Assembly: GCF_000378085.1 (NCBI RefSeq)
Contig: NZ_KB899214.1
Coordinates: forward strand, 214,639-278,638
Direction of reading: 5' to 3'
DNA length: 64,000 bases
Source: Hoylesella loescheii DSM 19665 = JCM 12249 = ATCC 15930
GTDB taxonomy: Bacteria; Bacteroidota; Bacteroidia; Bacteroidales; Bacteroidaceae
Made by a program: the position numbers and the translations under genes. Each line of letters starts with the position of its first letter. Within the stretch, counting starts at the first letter, position 1. A model generated the notes under the pieces. The model was not told the DNA's origin. It saw only the letters and a program-made list of their open reading frames with translations, and did no database searches. Shown here in pieces: positions 38,377 to 47,796 of this stretch.

Positions 38377-40672
38377 CCCCAAACACGTTTTCTTGGCATT
38401 GCTGGCCTGTGCCACAACGCTTGTCGTTACTTCCTGTTCTACCACTAAGGGTGTTCCGGAAGGCGACCAACTATACACGGGACTCAAGAAAATAAAGTAC
38501 GAGAATTATGAAGATAACTCGCACTTCACCTCAACGCAAGAAGAATTAGAGGCGGCTTTGGCTTGTGAACCCAACGGTGCATTCTTGGGTAGCAGCTATT
38601 ATCGCACTCCTTTCCCCATAAGTCTTTGGATATGGAACGCCTTTTCGGGGTCGACATCGGGTGCAGGTAAGTGGATAAGCAAAACGTTTGGTAAGCCTCC
38701 TGTGTTGATGAGTTGGGTAAATCCAGCCTTGCGCGCATCGGTGGGCCAAAATACATTGAAAAATCATGGCTACTTTCAAGGTCGTGTGAAGTACGAAGTG
38801 TTCACACAGAAGAACCCCAAGAAAGCGAAAATCGGTTATTCGGTCAACGTTGGACCACTTTATACGCTCGACTCGGTGGCTTATCTCAATTTTCCCCCCG
38901 AGATTACAGAACTCATTGCCTCGCGCGCCTCTATCTCGAAGCTGCAGAAGGGTAGTGCGTTCTCTGTTTCGTCACTGGATACCGAACGCAATCGCATCAG
39001 TAATTTGTTGCGCGATAATGGTTATTATTATTATCAACCTGGCTACTCTTCTTTCCTTGCCGACACCATTCAAGTGCCCCAAAAGGTGCAATTGAAGATG
39101 CTGCCTACAGCCACCATGCCCGAAACGGCTAAGCGTCGATGGTATGTAGGTAAGATAGACTTCTACCTTCGTAAGCAAATGGGTGAGACACTCACCGATT
39201 CCGTAAAGCGCAAACGTCTTACGGTGTATTACAATGGCAAGCGTTCGCCCATACGTTCGCGCATCTTGTTGCGCAACATTCAGGTTCATCCGGGACGCAT
39301 GTATCGCTATCGCGATGAGAATCTTACGTCGACTAAGCTGATGGATATGGGGCTATTCAGCATGACCGACTTTAAGTTTACCCCGCGCGACACCACTTCA
39401 CAGGCCGACACGCTTGACCTTTCTATAACGGGTTTACTTGAAAAGCCCTACGACTTCTATGTTGAAACCAATTACACGGGCAAGACTAACGGTCGCATGG
39501 GACCAGCTCTCATCGTGGGTTTTACCAAACGCAACGCCTTCCGAGGTGCCGAGAAGCTGGATCTTAACGTGTTCGGTTCGTACGAATGGCAAACAGGACA
39601 TAGTGCAACAGGGTCTGCTGCGCAGACGCAATCTTATGAATATGGTGCTTCTGCCTCGCTGGAGTTCCCACGTCTTTTTACACCTTTCTGGCAGTCTCGT
39701 CGTTTTTACAATACGCCTTCTTCACTTATCAAGGTCTCTTCGAGTGTCATCAGTAGAGGTAGTTATTTTAAACGTCACATAGTTTCGGGTGAACTCACTT
39801 ATAATGTGCAAACCTCCGAACGCTCGATGCATCAGTTCTCGCCCATCTCGTTGCAATACAACTATATGACGAGCCATACTGCCACCTTTGATTCCATCCT
39901 TAACGCCAACCCATATTTGAAGGTAACGATGAAGGATGTGTTCATTCCTAAGATGCGTTACAGCTACATTTACAACAGTCCGTCGCGCTATCGACATCCC
40001 ATTTGGTGGCAAACCACGTTAAGCGAAGCCTCCAATATCTTGTCGTTGGCTTATATGGCGGCTGGTAAGAAATGGAACGAGAAGGATAAGACGATGTTTA
40101 AGAACCCCTTTGCACATTTCTTTAAGCTAGAGACCGAGTGGCGTAAGATATGGAAATTAAACCCTCATTCGCAGCTTGTTGCCCATGTATCGGCAGGCGC
40201 GATATGGAGTTATGGAAATGCAACTGAAGCTCCTTATAGCGAGCAGTTCTATGTTGGCGGTGCAAATAGCATAAGGGCGTTCACCGCTCGCAGTATTGGT
40301 CCAGGTGGCTATTATCCCACGGCAAGCACAAACTCTTATCTTGACCAAACGGGCGACATCAAACTCTTGTTCAATTTAGAATATCGTCCGCGCCTTATTG
40401 GTAGCCTTTATGGGGCTATTTATCTTGATGCGGGCAACGTTTGGGCGATGCACTCTTCTACCGAGCGCCCAAATTCAACGTTTAAAGCAAAGAGTCTAGT
40501 GCAAGATATGGCCCTAGGAACAGGTATCGGCCTACGTTACGATCTCGATTTCTTTGTTATTCGTGTAGATTGGGGTATTGGTATCCATGTCCCTTACAAG
40601 AGTGGTTTCTACAATATGGGCAGCTTTAAGAATAGTCAAAGTCTGCATTTGGCCATTGGGTATCCGTTCTAA
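38366..40672 (+). CDS. tamL: TamL-like BamA/TamA family outer membrane lipoprotein
   Basis: A 768-residue Omp85-family protein with a lipoprotein signal (lipobox VTSC near residue 24) and POTRA-like repeats (about 100-370), followed by a 16-strand-type barrel with YVGGANSIRAFTARSIGPGGY and the ending HLAIGYPF, an aromatic C-terminus as in BamA substrates. The lipid anchor is the mark of TamL, the Bacteroidetes form of TamA. The overlap with tamB supports a joint TamB-TamL envelope machine. The barrel motifs are intact. Confidence 0.85.
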   Translation: MANNPKHVFLALLACATTLVVTSCSTTKGVPEGDQLYTGLKKIKYENYEDNSHFTSTQEELEAALACEPNGAFLGSSYYRTPFPISLWIWNAFSGSTSGAGKWISKTFGKPPVLMSWVNPALRASVGQNTLKNHGYFQGRVKYEVFTQKNPKKAKIGYSVNVGPLYTLDSVAYLNFPPEITELIASRASISKLQKGSAFSVSSLDTERNRISNLLRDNGYYYYQPGYSSFLADTIQVPQKVQLKMLPTATMPETAKRRWYVGKIDFYLRKQMGETLTDSVKRKRLTVYYNGKRSPIRSRILLRNIQVHPGRMYRYRDENLTSTKLMDMGLFSMTDFKFTPRDTTSQADTLDLSITGLLEKPYDFYVETNYTGKTNGRMGPALIVGFTKRNAFRGAEKLDLNVFGSYEWQTGHSATGSAAQTQSYEYGASASLEFPRLFTPFWQSRRFYNTPSSLIKVSSSVISRGSYFKRHIVSGELTYNVQTSERSMHQFSPISLQYNYMTSHTATFDSILNANPYLKVTMKDVFIPKMRYSYIYNSPSRYRHPIWWQTTLSEASNILSLAYMAAGKKWNEKDKTMFKNPFAHFFKLETEWRKIWKLNPHSQLVAHVSAGAIWSYGNATEAPYSEQFYVGGANSIRAFTARSIGPGGYYPTASTNSYLDQTGDIKLLFNLEYRPRLIGSLYGAIYLDAGNVWAMHSSTERPNSTFKAKSLVQDMALGTGIGLRYDLDFFVIRVDWGIGIHVPYKSGFYNMGSFKNSQSLHLAIGYPF

Positions 40673-40936
40673 GGCATAGGGCAAATACCCCAATGGTTAG
40701 TGATTTATATTGGATTGAACTAACTGGCATAATGCCTAATCGTTCATGAGAACACATAGCTCTGTTATGTTTTATGGTAAATGCGTATCAATTCTGTTTG
40801 TTGTTTATTGAAAAAAGGAGTGGTCATGCAGATACAAAGATTTAATGAACAGGGAGGCTCGCATGAAAAGTAGTGCAACAAGCAATTGTGAAAGTAAATG
40901 CCGTTAATGTTGTCGAAACCGAGATATGCTTAAAAA

Positions 40937-41515
40937 ATGAGTATTATGAAATTAACGCCTTTTAGAAAACTATGCCTGATAATACTCGGGTCAGTATTTG
41001 CTCTGCTCATTATGTTGTCATCACTAGCAGGTTTACTTTTGTTATTTAACTTATTAAACTATCTTTGTGTTGATGTTCCGACGTCAATCAAGGATGTGGT
41101 GTGCAACTACGGAGCGCTGCTTTTTACTTTTTGGCTTATTTCCCATTTTACATTGGTACTTCTGATGGACGATGATTTAGCGCTGAGTAACGTAAGAAAA
41201 TTAATTGTTCAACATCGAGTGATTACGCTATTTCTTATTTATAGCACCGTGGGAATGTTTACAACACATTTATTCATTTTATTTTTAGGGAACGATATTT
41301 ATAGCAACGAAACAGACAAATACCATGGAAATGCTATCTCGTTTTGGGCTCGTTTCCCGCTGTTAAATGTATTTGTTTATGTATGGGTCTTAATAAAATT
41401 ACGCCGTAACAATTATATGTTAGGCTGTTCAGATATTATACAACTGTATGTTACAGGGAGATTAGCATATTTTCTTTTACGAGAAAGGGAGAATAGAACT
41501 ATAACCAAAATTTAG
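40937..41515 (+). CDS. Unknown four-helix membrane protein
   Basis: A 192-residue protein with four predicted membrane helices (about 13-37, 55-75, 95-117 and 130-150) and a basic C-terminal tail. I recognise no family. The DNA is AT-richer than the genes around it, and it is paired with another unknown gene 70 bp downstream. An alternative ATG lies three codons in. The two may form a small acquired unit between tamL and tRNA-Cys. Confidence 0.6.
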   Translation: MSIMKLTPFRKLCLIILGSVFALLIMLSSLAGLLLLFNLLNYLCVDVPTSIKDVVCNYGALLFTFWLISHFTLVLLMDDDLALSNVRKLIVQHRVITLFLIYSTVGMFTTHLFILFLGNDIYSNETDKYHGNAISFWARFPLLNVFVYVWVLIKLRRNNYMLGCSDIIQLYVTGRLAYFLLRERENRTITKI

Positions 41516-41585
41516 AGTACTAGTAGTTAAGAGAATAAATAAGGTTGTAACCACAAGGTACGAGAGAAAACCCAAACTTGAATAA

Positions 41586-42023
41586 ATGAAGTTCTGTTGC
41601 CTAGTGTTATTGTTGAGCCTTATCAATATAAAAGGTCCAAAGGAGAAAAGAGTTGAAAACTTCCATGTTGTAAGCTACGAAAAGGTCTCACCCAACTATC
41701 GCTATTCAGGTGATATTATAAAATGGAACGGACACCATTTCATGCCTTACTTATATGAAGTGTATAGAAACGGACACCTTTTAAAAGTGGGAGTGTATAA
41801 AAGTGAGGGTATTTTATTCTTCTCACTTGCTGAATTGGAAGCAGATAGTTTATTAAGAGAAAGTTTGTCTATAAGTATCAGGAGGACAATAGGCATTGGA
41901 AGAGGAGTGATTATAGATAAGGGGAGAAGGTATAAAGCTGTTAGTTATAAGCATAAATGGTATTTGCACTCTGGTAAAGCACTTAAAGTGTATATCCCAG
42001 ACAAAGGACGCATTTCTCACTAG
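41586..42023 (+). CDS. Unknown small protein, possibly exported
   Basis: A 145-residue basic protein. The first 14 residues (MKFCCLVLLLSLIN) are hydrophobic and could be a short signal peptide, with a Cys pair at 4-5 but no clear lipobox. The body is beta-rich and Tyr- and Lys-rich (YRYSGDIIKWNGHHFMPYLYEVYRNG). No family is recognised. The gene is in the same direction as the membrane protein gene upstream and shares its low GC content. Confidence 0.55.
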   Translation: MKFCCLVLLLSLINIKGPKEKRVENFHVVSYEKVSPNYRYSGDIIKWNGHHFMPYLYEVYRNGHLLKVGVYKSEGILFFSLAELEADSLLRESLSISIRRTIGIGRGVIIDKGRRYKAVSYKHKWYLHSGKALKVYIPDKGRISH

Positions 42024-42152
42024 ATGTATACCACTTTAATAAGAAGTGTGTTGACCAATGCGAAAACCCATATTCTGCTTGTAACTAAGACATGCCCGAG
42101 TTTAGCTATTCCTAACCCCAAAACTTCCTTATACTTTAAAGCCGTACATAAA

Positions 42153-42190
42153 GAAAACGGGAAAGTTCAATAAAGAACTATCCCGTTTTC
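42153..42190 (-). terminator. Terminator of tRNA-Cys
   Basis: A 16-bp stem with one mismatch (42153-42168 with 42175-42190), a 6-base loop, and a T-rich tail on the minus strand. It begins 5 bases after the tRNA-Cys 3' end. It may also stop the plus-strand transcript from the unknown gene pair. Confidence 0.75.
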
Positions 42191-42194
42191 GTAG

Positions 42195-42265
42195 AGGTAC
42201 CTGGCAGAGTCGAACTGCCCTACACGGTTTTGCAGACCGTTACCTAACCGATCGGCCAAGGTACC
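42195..42265 (-). tRNA. tRNA-Cys (GCA)
   Basis: A 71-base cloverleaf. The acceptor stem is GGTACCT with AGGTACC, followed by U as discriminator, which is characteristic of tRNA-Cys. The anticodon loop reads ctGCAaa, giving anticodon GCA. The T loop is GTTCGAC. CCA is not encoded. Strong hairpin terminator downstream. Confidence 0.95.
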
Positions 42266-42321
42266 CTTTTGTTAAATGCGATGCAAAGGTATAGATAATT
42301 ATTCGGAAAACCAAATGTTTT

Positions 42322-42513
42322 CTACATTTTATGGTCGCACGTAGGCTTTTTCTTGTCCGATGGCTCATTGTCGGCTTGCTGCTGATTCATAGAACAGCCC
42401 TTACAACCCCCGCAAGGGTGGTTTGAATGGCTAACGGTTTCGTATATCTTATAGGCCACATAGCTAATGGCAATGGCTATAATAATAGTGATGATGATGT
42501 ATTGAATGGTCAT
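42322..42513 (-). CDS. FeoB-associated Cys-rich membrane protein
   Basis: A 63-residue protein with one membrane helix (about 4-22), followed by the motif CGGCKGCSM and a later CDHK, which is the pattern of the small FeoB-associated Cys-rich proteins thought to assist ferrous iron uptake. No feoB gene is in this window, so the partner would have to be elsewhere. A well-formed promoter is found upstream at 42534-42563. Confidence 0.8.
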   Translation of the reverse strand: MTIQYIIITIIIAIAISYVAYKIYETVSHSNHPCGGCKGCSMNQQQADNEPSDKKKPTCDHKM

Positions 42514-42533
42514 GTCTACCTTTTTATCTTGCT

Positions 42534-42563
42534 CAAAGTTAGTCTTTTATTCTTAGTATTCAA
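42534..42563 (-). promoter_or_regulatory. Promoter of the FeoB-associated gene
   Basis: On the minus strand, TTG (42563-42561), 19 bases, then TAACTTTG (42541-42534), ending 20 bases before the ATG. This is a full match to the Bacteroidetes consensus. Confidence 0.65.
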
Positions 42564-42693
42564 TGTTTTTCGTATTATTTTTATCTATCATCGCAATGGC
42601 TTTTGTCTATCTCGTTATGCAAACCGATGGTCGATCGCTACCTCCTTGCACGATGTTTTCTCGTTGGAAAGCAAGAAAACCAATTGTTTTCAC

Positions 42694-42701
42694 TAACTTT
42701 G
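42694..42701 (+). promoter_or_regulatory. -7 box for the engB operon
   Basis: TAACTTTG, 164 bases before the engB ATG. No TTG at the right spacing. If used, it makes a long 5' leader in a gap (42514-42865) that otherwise contains only the divergent promoter just upstream. Confidence 0.4.
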
Positions 42702-42865
42702 CATATAAATATGGTGGTTGTAGAAGCCAGTATCGCATGCCGATAAAGTGCAGCTCACAATACCATTTGTGAATATATGGAGCATAGCCTCTTGCTACTT
42801 GCAGAGAATAAGTGCCCATAAACTTTTATCACCCTTATATATTAAGGTAAAAAATCATTGAACTT

Positions 42866-43471
42866 ATGGACATTAAGAAGTCGGCTTTCACCCTTTCAGC
42901 CCCGTCGATTGGGCTTTGCCCCAAAGACAACAAGATAGAATATGCCTTTATCGGCCGTTCAAATGTGGGCAAGTCGAGCCTCATAAACATGCTTTGCAAC
43001 CATAAGGGCTTGGCCAAAACGTCGGCCACGCCTGGCAAAACACTACTTATCAATCATTTTATTATCAACGATTCGTGGTATTTGGTAGACCTTCCTGGCT
43101 ATGGATTTGCCAAGAGGTCTAAAACCGTGCAGCAGAAATTGCAACAAATGATTTCTAGCTACATCCTTCAACGCGAACAGTTGGTTAACCTCTTTGTGTT
43201 AATCGACATCAGGCACGAACAGCAAAAGATTGATCGCGAATTCATTGATTGGCTTGGCGAGAGTGGCGTTCCCTTTACCATCGTATTTACCAAGGCCGAC
43301 AAACTGGGCTTGGTAAAGGCCAAACAGAATGCCGAGAAGTGGATGAAACAGTTGGAAGACTCGTGGGAAGAGCAGCCACCTTATTTCATCACCAGCTCCG
43401 AAAAGCGCATCGGTCGTGAAGAACTGCTTAATTATATCGACGAAATAAATAAGGAAATAGAGGCTCAATAA
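42866..43471 (+). CDS. engB: Ribosome biogenesis GTPase EngB/YsxC
   Basis: A 201-residue GTPase needed for assembly of the large ribosomal subunit. All G motifs are present: G1 [10 protein letters not shown] (about 33-42), G2 Thr in SATPGKT, G3 DLPGYGFA, G4 TKAD (about 152), and a C-terminal SSEK. The ABC-F gene starts 6 bp after its stop, so the two are co-transcribed. That pairing is sensible, because both act on ribosomes. Confidence 0.95.
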   Translation: MDIKKSAFTLSAPSIGLCPKDNKIEYAFIGRSNVGKSSLINMLCNHKGLAKTSATPGKTLLINHFIINDSWYLVDLPGYGFAKRSKTVQQKLQQMISSYILQREQLVNLFVLIDIRHEQQKIDREFIDWLGESGVPFTIVFTKADKLGLVKAKQNAEKWMKQLEDSWEEQPPYFITSSEKRIGREELLNYIDEINKEIEAQ

Positions 43472-43477
43472 AGGCTT

Positions 43478-45253
43478 ATGGCAAACCCAAAACCTGTGTT
43501 AGACGTGCAGAACCTCACCAAGAGATTTGGTGCGAAGGTGCTGTTTGAAAACATTTCGTTCTCTGTTGCCGAGGGGCAGCGAGTAGGACTGATTGCCCAA
43601 AATGGAACGGGGAAATCTACGCTCTTGTCTATATTGATGGGCGAAGAGGGTAAAGACGGCGGCGAGGTTATCTATCGCAATGGCTTGCGTGTGGCTTGCT
43701 TGGTGCAATCGCCCACGTTCGACCCCAAGGAAACAGTGCTCGACGCCTGTTTTAACCATCATGGTGACGAGGAAAAGGTGCTTAAAGCCAAGCAGATACT
43801 TACGCAGCTGAAGATAGCCGACTTGAACCAGCCCATGGGCGAACTAAGCGGAGGTCAGCAAAAGCGTGTGGCGTTGGCCAACACACTTATAACCGAGCCC
43901 GACTTCCTGATATTAGACGAACCCACCAACCACCTTGATTTGGAGATGATAGAATGGTTGGAAGGATTTCTTTCGCGTGGTAACAAAACCTTGCTTATGG
44001 TTACGCACGACCGATATTTTCTCGATCGTGTGTGCAATTTGATAATCGAGTTAGACAATAACACCATCTACACCTATCAAGGTAACTACGCCTATTACTT
44101 GGAAAAACGGCAAGCGCGACTCGATAATGCACGTGCCGAGGTGCAACATGCCAACAACCTGTATCGGCGCGAACTAGATTGGATGCGCCGACAGCCACAG
44201 GCGCGCGGACATAAGGCTAAGTATCGCGAAGAGGCATTTTACGAACTGGAGGCCAAGGCCAAACAGCGCATAGAAGAAAGGCAAGTGCGCCTTAAAAGCA
44301 GCAACGTTTATATTGGCTCTAAAATATTCGAATGCCAGTATGTTTCCAAAGCGTGGTCGCCCGAAAAAGTTATCCTTCACGACTTTTATTACAACTTTGC
44401 ACGTTTCGAGAAGATGGGTATCGTGGGCAATAACGGTACGGGTAAATCTACGTTCATCAAAATGTTGCTTGGCGAGGTACAGCCCGACGGCGGGCGTTTC
44501 GACATAGGCGAAACCGTTCGCTTTGGCTATTTCTCGCAAGAAGGATTGAAATTTGACGAGCAAAAGAAGGTAATAGACATCGTAACCGACATTGCCGAGT
44601 ATGTAGATTTGGGTGGCGGTCGCCATCTTTCGGCGTCCCAATTCTTGCAGCATTTTATGTTTTCGCCCGAAGAACAATACAATTATGTATATAAGTTGAG
44701 TGGTGGCGAGAAGCGAAAACTTTACCTTTGCACGGTGCTGATGCGTAATCCCAACTTCCTTGTACTAGACGAACCCACCAACGACTTGGACATAAAGACG
44801 CTGCAAGTGCTTGAAGAATATCTGCAAGATTTTCCTGGTTGCGTTATCATTGTTAGCCACGACCGTTACTTTATGGATAAGGTGGTAGACCATCTCTTGG
44901 TGTTCAAGGGTGGGGGAGAGGTGCAAGACTTCCCTGGCAACTATACCCAATATCGCCAATGGAGTCAACTGTCGTCGCAGACAGAGGTCAAGGCCGCACC
45001 TGCCGAGAAGAAAGAGAAACCTGCCTATCGCAATGAGACCAAGCGCAAGCTAAGCTATAAGGAGAAAATCGAGTTCGAACAGCTGGGAAAAGACATTGCC
45101 GCGCTTGAAGCCGAACAAGCAGAAATAGAGGCGCAGCTTTCTAGTGGCGCATTGTCGGTTGATGAAATAACGGAGAAAAGCAAGCGATTGCCCATACTAA
45201 AAGACGAACTCGACGAGAAGAGTATGCGCTGGCTAGAACTAAGCGAGATTTAA
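43478..45253 (+). CDS. ABC-F family ATPase
   Basis: A 591-residue cytoplasmic protein with two ABC domains and no membrane part. The first domain has Walker A AQNGTGKST (about 42-50), signature LSGGQQKRVAL and Walker B FLILDEPTNHLD. The second has NNGTGKST, LSGGEKRKLYL and FLVLDEPTNDLD. The linker between them is charged and long, and a coiled-coil C-terminal domain (about 520-591) follows. This resembles Uup and related ABC-F factors that act on the ribosomal E site. It is not clearly of the antibiotic-resistance type. It is coupled with engB. Confidence 0.9.
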   Translation: MANPKPVLDVQNLTKRFGAKVLFENISFSVAEGQRVGLIAQNGTGKSTLLSILMGEEGKDGGEVIYRNGLRVACLVQSPTFDPKETVLDACFNHHGDEEKVLKAKQILTQLKIADLNQPMGELSGGQQKRVALANTLITEPDFLILDEPTNHLDLEMIEWLEGFLSRGNKTLLMVTHDRYFLDRVCNLIIELDNNTIYTYQGNYAYYLEKRQARLDNARAEVQHANNLYRRELDWMRRQPQARGHKAKYREEAFYELEAKAKQRIEERQVRLKSSNVYIGSKIFECQYVSKAWSPEKVILHDFYYNFARFEKMGIVGNNGTGKSTFIKMLLGEVQPDGGRFDIGETVRFGYFSQEGLKFDEQKKVIDIVTDIAEYVDLGGGRHLSASQFLQHFMFSPEEQYNYVYKLSGGEKRKLYLCTVLMRNPNFLVLDEPTNDLDIKTLQVLEEYLQDFPGCVIIVSHDRYFMDKVVDHLLVFKGGGEVQDFPGNYTQYRQWSQLSSQTEVKAAPAEKKEKPAYRNETKRKLSYKEKIEFEQLGKDIAALEAEQAEIEAQLSSGALSVDEITEKSKRLPILKDELDEKSMRWLELSEI

Positions 45254-45299
45254 ACCAACCATCCTATACATCCAACTTCCCCAAATACAAAATATAAAA

Positions 45300-45809
45300 A
45301 TGGATACATACACATTTCGTTCGCCCTACTCAAAGTTTGTGCTTGCTACCACCGTTATCATTATGGTGCTTATGCATGGTGCTTTTATGGCCTGCATGGG
45401 CGGAATGGTTCGTAGCGATTTTGGGTCAGGAGCTTTCTTCACCAACCTGCTTATATTCGCAGCCTGCGTTTTTGTGGTGCTCTATGCCTTTTGTATACAG
45501 ATACGCAAGGTAACGTTAAACGATACCACACTTATTATTCACCGACAGATAGGCAAGGTTCGCATACCGCTGAACACCATCACCAAGGTGGAAACCAAAG
45601 ACGAAATAGGCTTAGACTTGCGCCTTTGGGGCATCTCTTTCTTCTTTGGTCATTATGGCTTGTTCTATAATCGCACCTTGGGTAAGTATCGGGCGTATGT
45701 GAAAAACAGCGACCAAATGTTGGTGGTACATACCTCAAACCGCATACATGTGTTTAGTTGTGAGAGGCGCGACGAACTTTTGACACTCTTACAGCAGCGT
45801 GTGTCGTGA
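45300..45809 (+). CDS. Membrane protein with bacterial PH-like domain
   Basis: A 169-residue protein with two N-terminal membrane helices (about 13-35 and 46-67), followed by a soluble beta-rich domain (about 75-165) of PH type (TLIIHRQIGKVRIPLNTITKVE, then YVKNSDQMLVVHTSNRIHVFSC). The fold suggests binding to lipid or protein at the inner face of the membrane. No precise function. It follows the ABC-F gene by 46 bp and may belong to the same transcript. Confidence 0.7.
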   Translation: MDTYTFRSPYSKFVLATTVIIMVLMHGAFMACMGGMVRSDFGSGAFFTNLLIFAACVFVVLYAFCIQIRKVTLNDTTLIIHRQIGKVRIPLNTITKVETKDEIGLDLRLWGISFFFGHYGLFYNRTLGKYRAYVKNSDQMLVVHTSNRIHVFSCERRDELLTLLQQRVS

Positions 45810-45910
45810 ATGGTTTGTGTACTATTTCACTGTTTGGTGTTTATCCAAAGAGAACGATAGGCAAGTGTTTGCAATCCATTTAGAAAGCTCAATAACATAG
45901 CTTTCAGAAC

Positions 45911-46014
45911 TCTCGTCTTGTTCCAGCTAAGATGGAATCTTGTTCCATGTCATGTGGAACAGTATTCCATTTAATGTGGAACAGCATTCCAACTTAGTTG
46001 GAACAGAAGTACCA
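45911..46014. repeat. Palindrome array, TGGAA/TTCCA family
   Basis: Units at 45933-45947, 45955-45969, 45977-45991 and 45999-46014, plus a half unit ending at 45925. Spacers are 7 bp and the period is 22 bp. One spacer with its arms is a perfect 17-bp palindrome (ttccaacttagttggaa, 45987-46003). The array lies in the 357-bp gap between two converging genes. I see no terminator hairpin of the usual kind there, so the array itself may do that job. Same family as 2345-2425. Confidence 0.78.
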
Positions 46015-46166
46015 CACGTATGGAAACATCTCATTTTTGAAAAGCTACTTGGCAAGATCTGATTGAACGCGATTTGCAAGTTAGTAAATAGCAATGGTTA
46101 AGCCGTGATGTGATATCCCGTTTGTAGGTATATCTCTGCTTATTTTCCTAACGCTTATTCCCTTTC

Positions 46167-47189
46167 CTAAAAGCTAATTGCGGCCATCTTTGCCATAGGC
46201 ATGGCCAATTCTTTTAGTTTTTCTTCAAGGTTTTCGTTAGGTAGCAGGTTCAATTTCTTTCTAATGTTCCCGCGCACTGTGCTGATGTTGGTGGTAGACT
46301 TACCCATGATTACTGCAATTTCGCTTAACGTTTTGCCCTCAACCACTAAGCGCCCCACTTCAAGTTCGGTATGCGAGAGGCTTGGAAAGCTTTTGCTTAG
46401 GACAAGCTGTTGGGCCTCGCGCTTTTTCTTTAAGGCCATGGCGGCGTGTATAAGGTTATGTTTCGATTGCTCGTCGAGTTGGTTTAAAAGTAAGTCTATG
46501 TTCTTGCTGCCGGGTTCTTTGGTGCGACATAGTTGCAGATAGGCTATCAATTCGCTTTGACGCATATTGAAAGCCTTGAGTATCGAGTTATGGGTGGCTT
46601 GATAATTTTTGTTCTCTTGTTGTATGCCCTGCATGCCCCGTTGGCTGATATGTGCCAAAGCGCAGGTAAAAAGACTGAGCAATGTGAAGAGAATGGTTAT
46701 TTGAATGTCTATGGCTGCGTGGTAATAAAATGTGGTAAAGGCTAGCGTGGCAATGCTTAATGCCGTTGAGATGAAGGGCGTTTTGGGCACGAAGCCCAGC
46801 GTGAGGTAGAGCAGAATGGTGTAAGAGCCTATTTGGTAATATATAATCATGGCTTCGTAGCCCTGCGGTTTAGCGAGGGCAAGAAAGCCGATGCGTGCCA
46901 TTTCGAGCAGTTGGGCACAGATGGCGAAGACAGAAAAGGCTTGGATGAGCGTGAGTGTACGCCGAAGATAGAGCACAACCATCGATATACAAAGGGCTAG
47001 AAGGGCAAAAGCCACAGCTTGTAAGAAGTGATGTCTGATGCCGATTGCACCTACAATGTTTAGCAACGTGAAGATGGTGAGTTGTAAAGCGCCTGTGAAA
47101 AACACGATAAAGCGTATCCGTTCTTCCCTGTCGGCACTATGCGAACTGATAAACCGTTCGCATCGAGCGGTTAAAACATTTGTTTTCAT
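46167..47189 (-). CDS. Membrane-bound LuxR-type regulator
   Basis: A 340-residue protein with about six membrane helices in residues 25-195, a helical linker (about 200-265), and a C-terminal LuxR/GerE helix-turn-helix (LSHTELEVGRLVVEGKTLSEIAVIMGKS, then VRGNIRKKLNL). The layout suggests a membrane sensor that binds DNA directly. The target is unknown, but the divergent large secreted protein gene across a 607-bp gap is the obvious first candidate. A TATCTTTG box lies about 200 bases upstream of the start. Confidence 0.8.
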   Translation of the reverse strand: MKTNVLTARCERFISSHSADREERIRFIVFFTGALQLTIFTLLNIVGAIGIRHHFLQAVAFALLALCISMVVLYLRRTLTLIQAFSVFAICAQLLEMARIGFLALAKPQGYEAMIIYYQIGSYTILLYLTLGFVPKTPFISTALSIATLAFTTFYYHAAIDIQITILFTLLSLFTCALAHISQRGMQGIQQENKNYQATHNSILKAFNMRQSELIAYLQLCRTKEPGSKNIDLLLNQLDEQSKHNLIHAAMALKKKREAQQLVLSKSFPSLSHTELEVGRLVVEGKTLSEIAVIMGKSTTNISTVRGNIRKKLNLLPNENLEEKLKELAMPMAKMAAISF

Positions 47190-47796
47190 CTTGTGGTTAA
47201 TATTTCTAATTCGGCAGTCGTTTGTTGTTTGTTTGTTTATGCTTGAAGAGTTATCCCGTAGTGGAACATTGTTCTGTGCGCATTTTACTTGCTTCTATTA
47301 CTGGCGCACCATATATATAAGTCTCTTTGATTGTGGCTTTGTAGTTTAGGTAGTACACAATCTCGAGGTTTGAAACATCGCTATATCTATCGCAAAGATA
47401 TAAAAATTTATTTAAAAGGGATGGCGTTTAGTGTTTAAACTTTGCTGTTTCAACTGCGTTTTCACTAAAGTTTAGTGTTTTTATTCGTGCTTTTGCGTTG
47501 TTTTGCGTTGTGTTTTAGGTGCTTTTGCGCAATTTTGTGCTGCCGATAGTTTTAGTAAACCAGTGATTAGGTCTATTTTTGTGATTGAATAGGTGTGGTT
47601 TATGTAGTATTGATAAAGGTCTGCGCCCCACCATTGCAAAGGCTACGTGTTCAGCGATAACTTTTTCAAGATGACCGATGCAAACCTAATGATGTGCAAG
47701 TAGCTTAAAAATATCTATTGAAAGCTTTGTTACCACAGCGTTTAAAACGCTAAAAGTATTATATTTATCAACATTAATGTAATAAAAACGAGTGTT
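47190..47796. promoter_or_regulatory. Divergent control region of the LuxR-type and secreted-protein genes
   Basis: A 607-bp gap with no gene. On the minus strand it has TATCTTTG (47400-47393), a -7 match for the regulator. Between 47427 and 47477 it carries tttagtg twice and, at 47463-47477, the perfect 15-bp palindrome cactaaagtttagtg, which could be an operator. The stretch 47490-47560 is T- and G-rich with repeated ttttgcg. The rest shows nothing recognisable. Confidence 0.4.

Noticed and set aside
42563..42772. 69-residue open frame with a hydrophobic start
   Set aside because: Its start overlaps the -33 element of the divergent FeoB-associated gene, it runs through the possible engB promoter, and it matches nothing I know.
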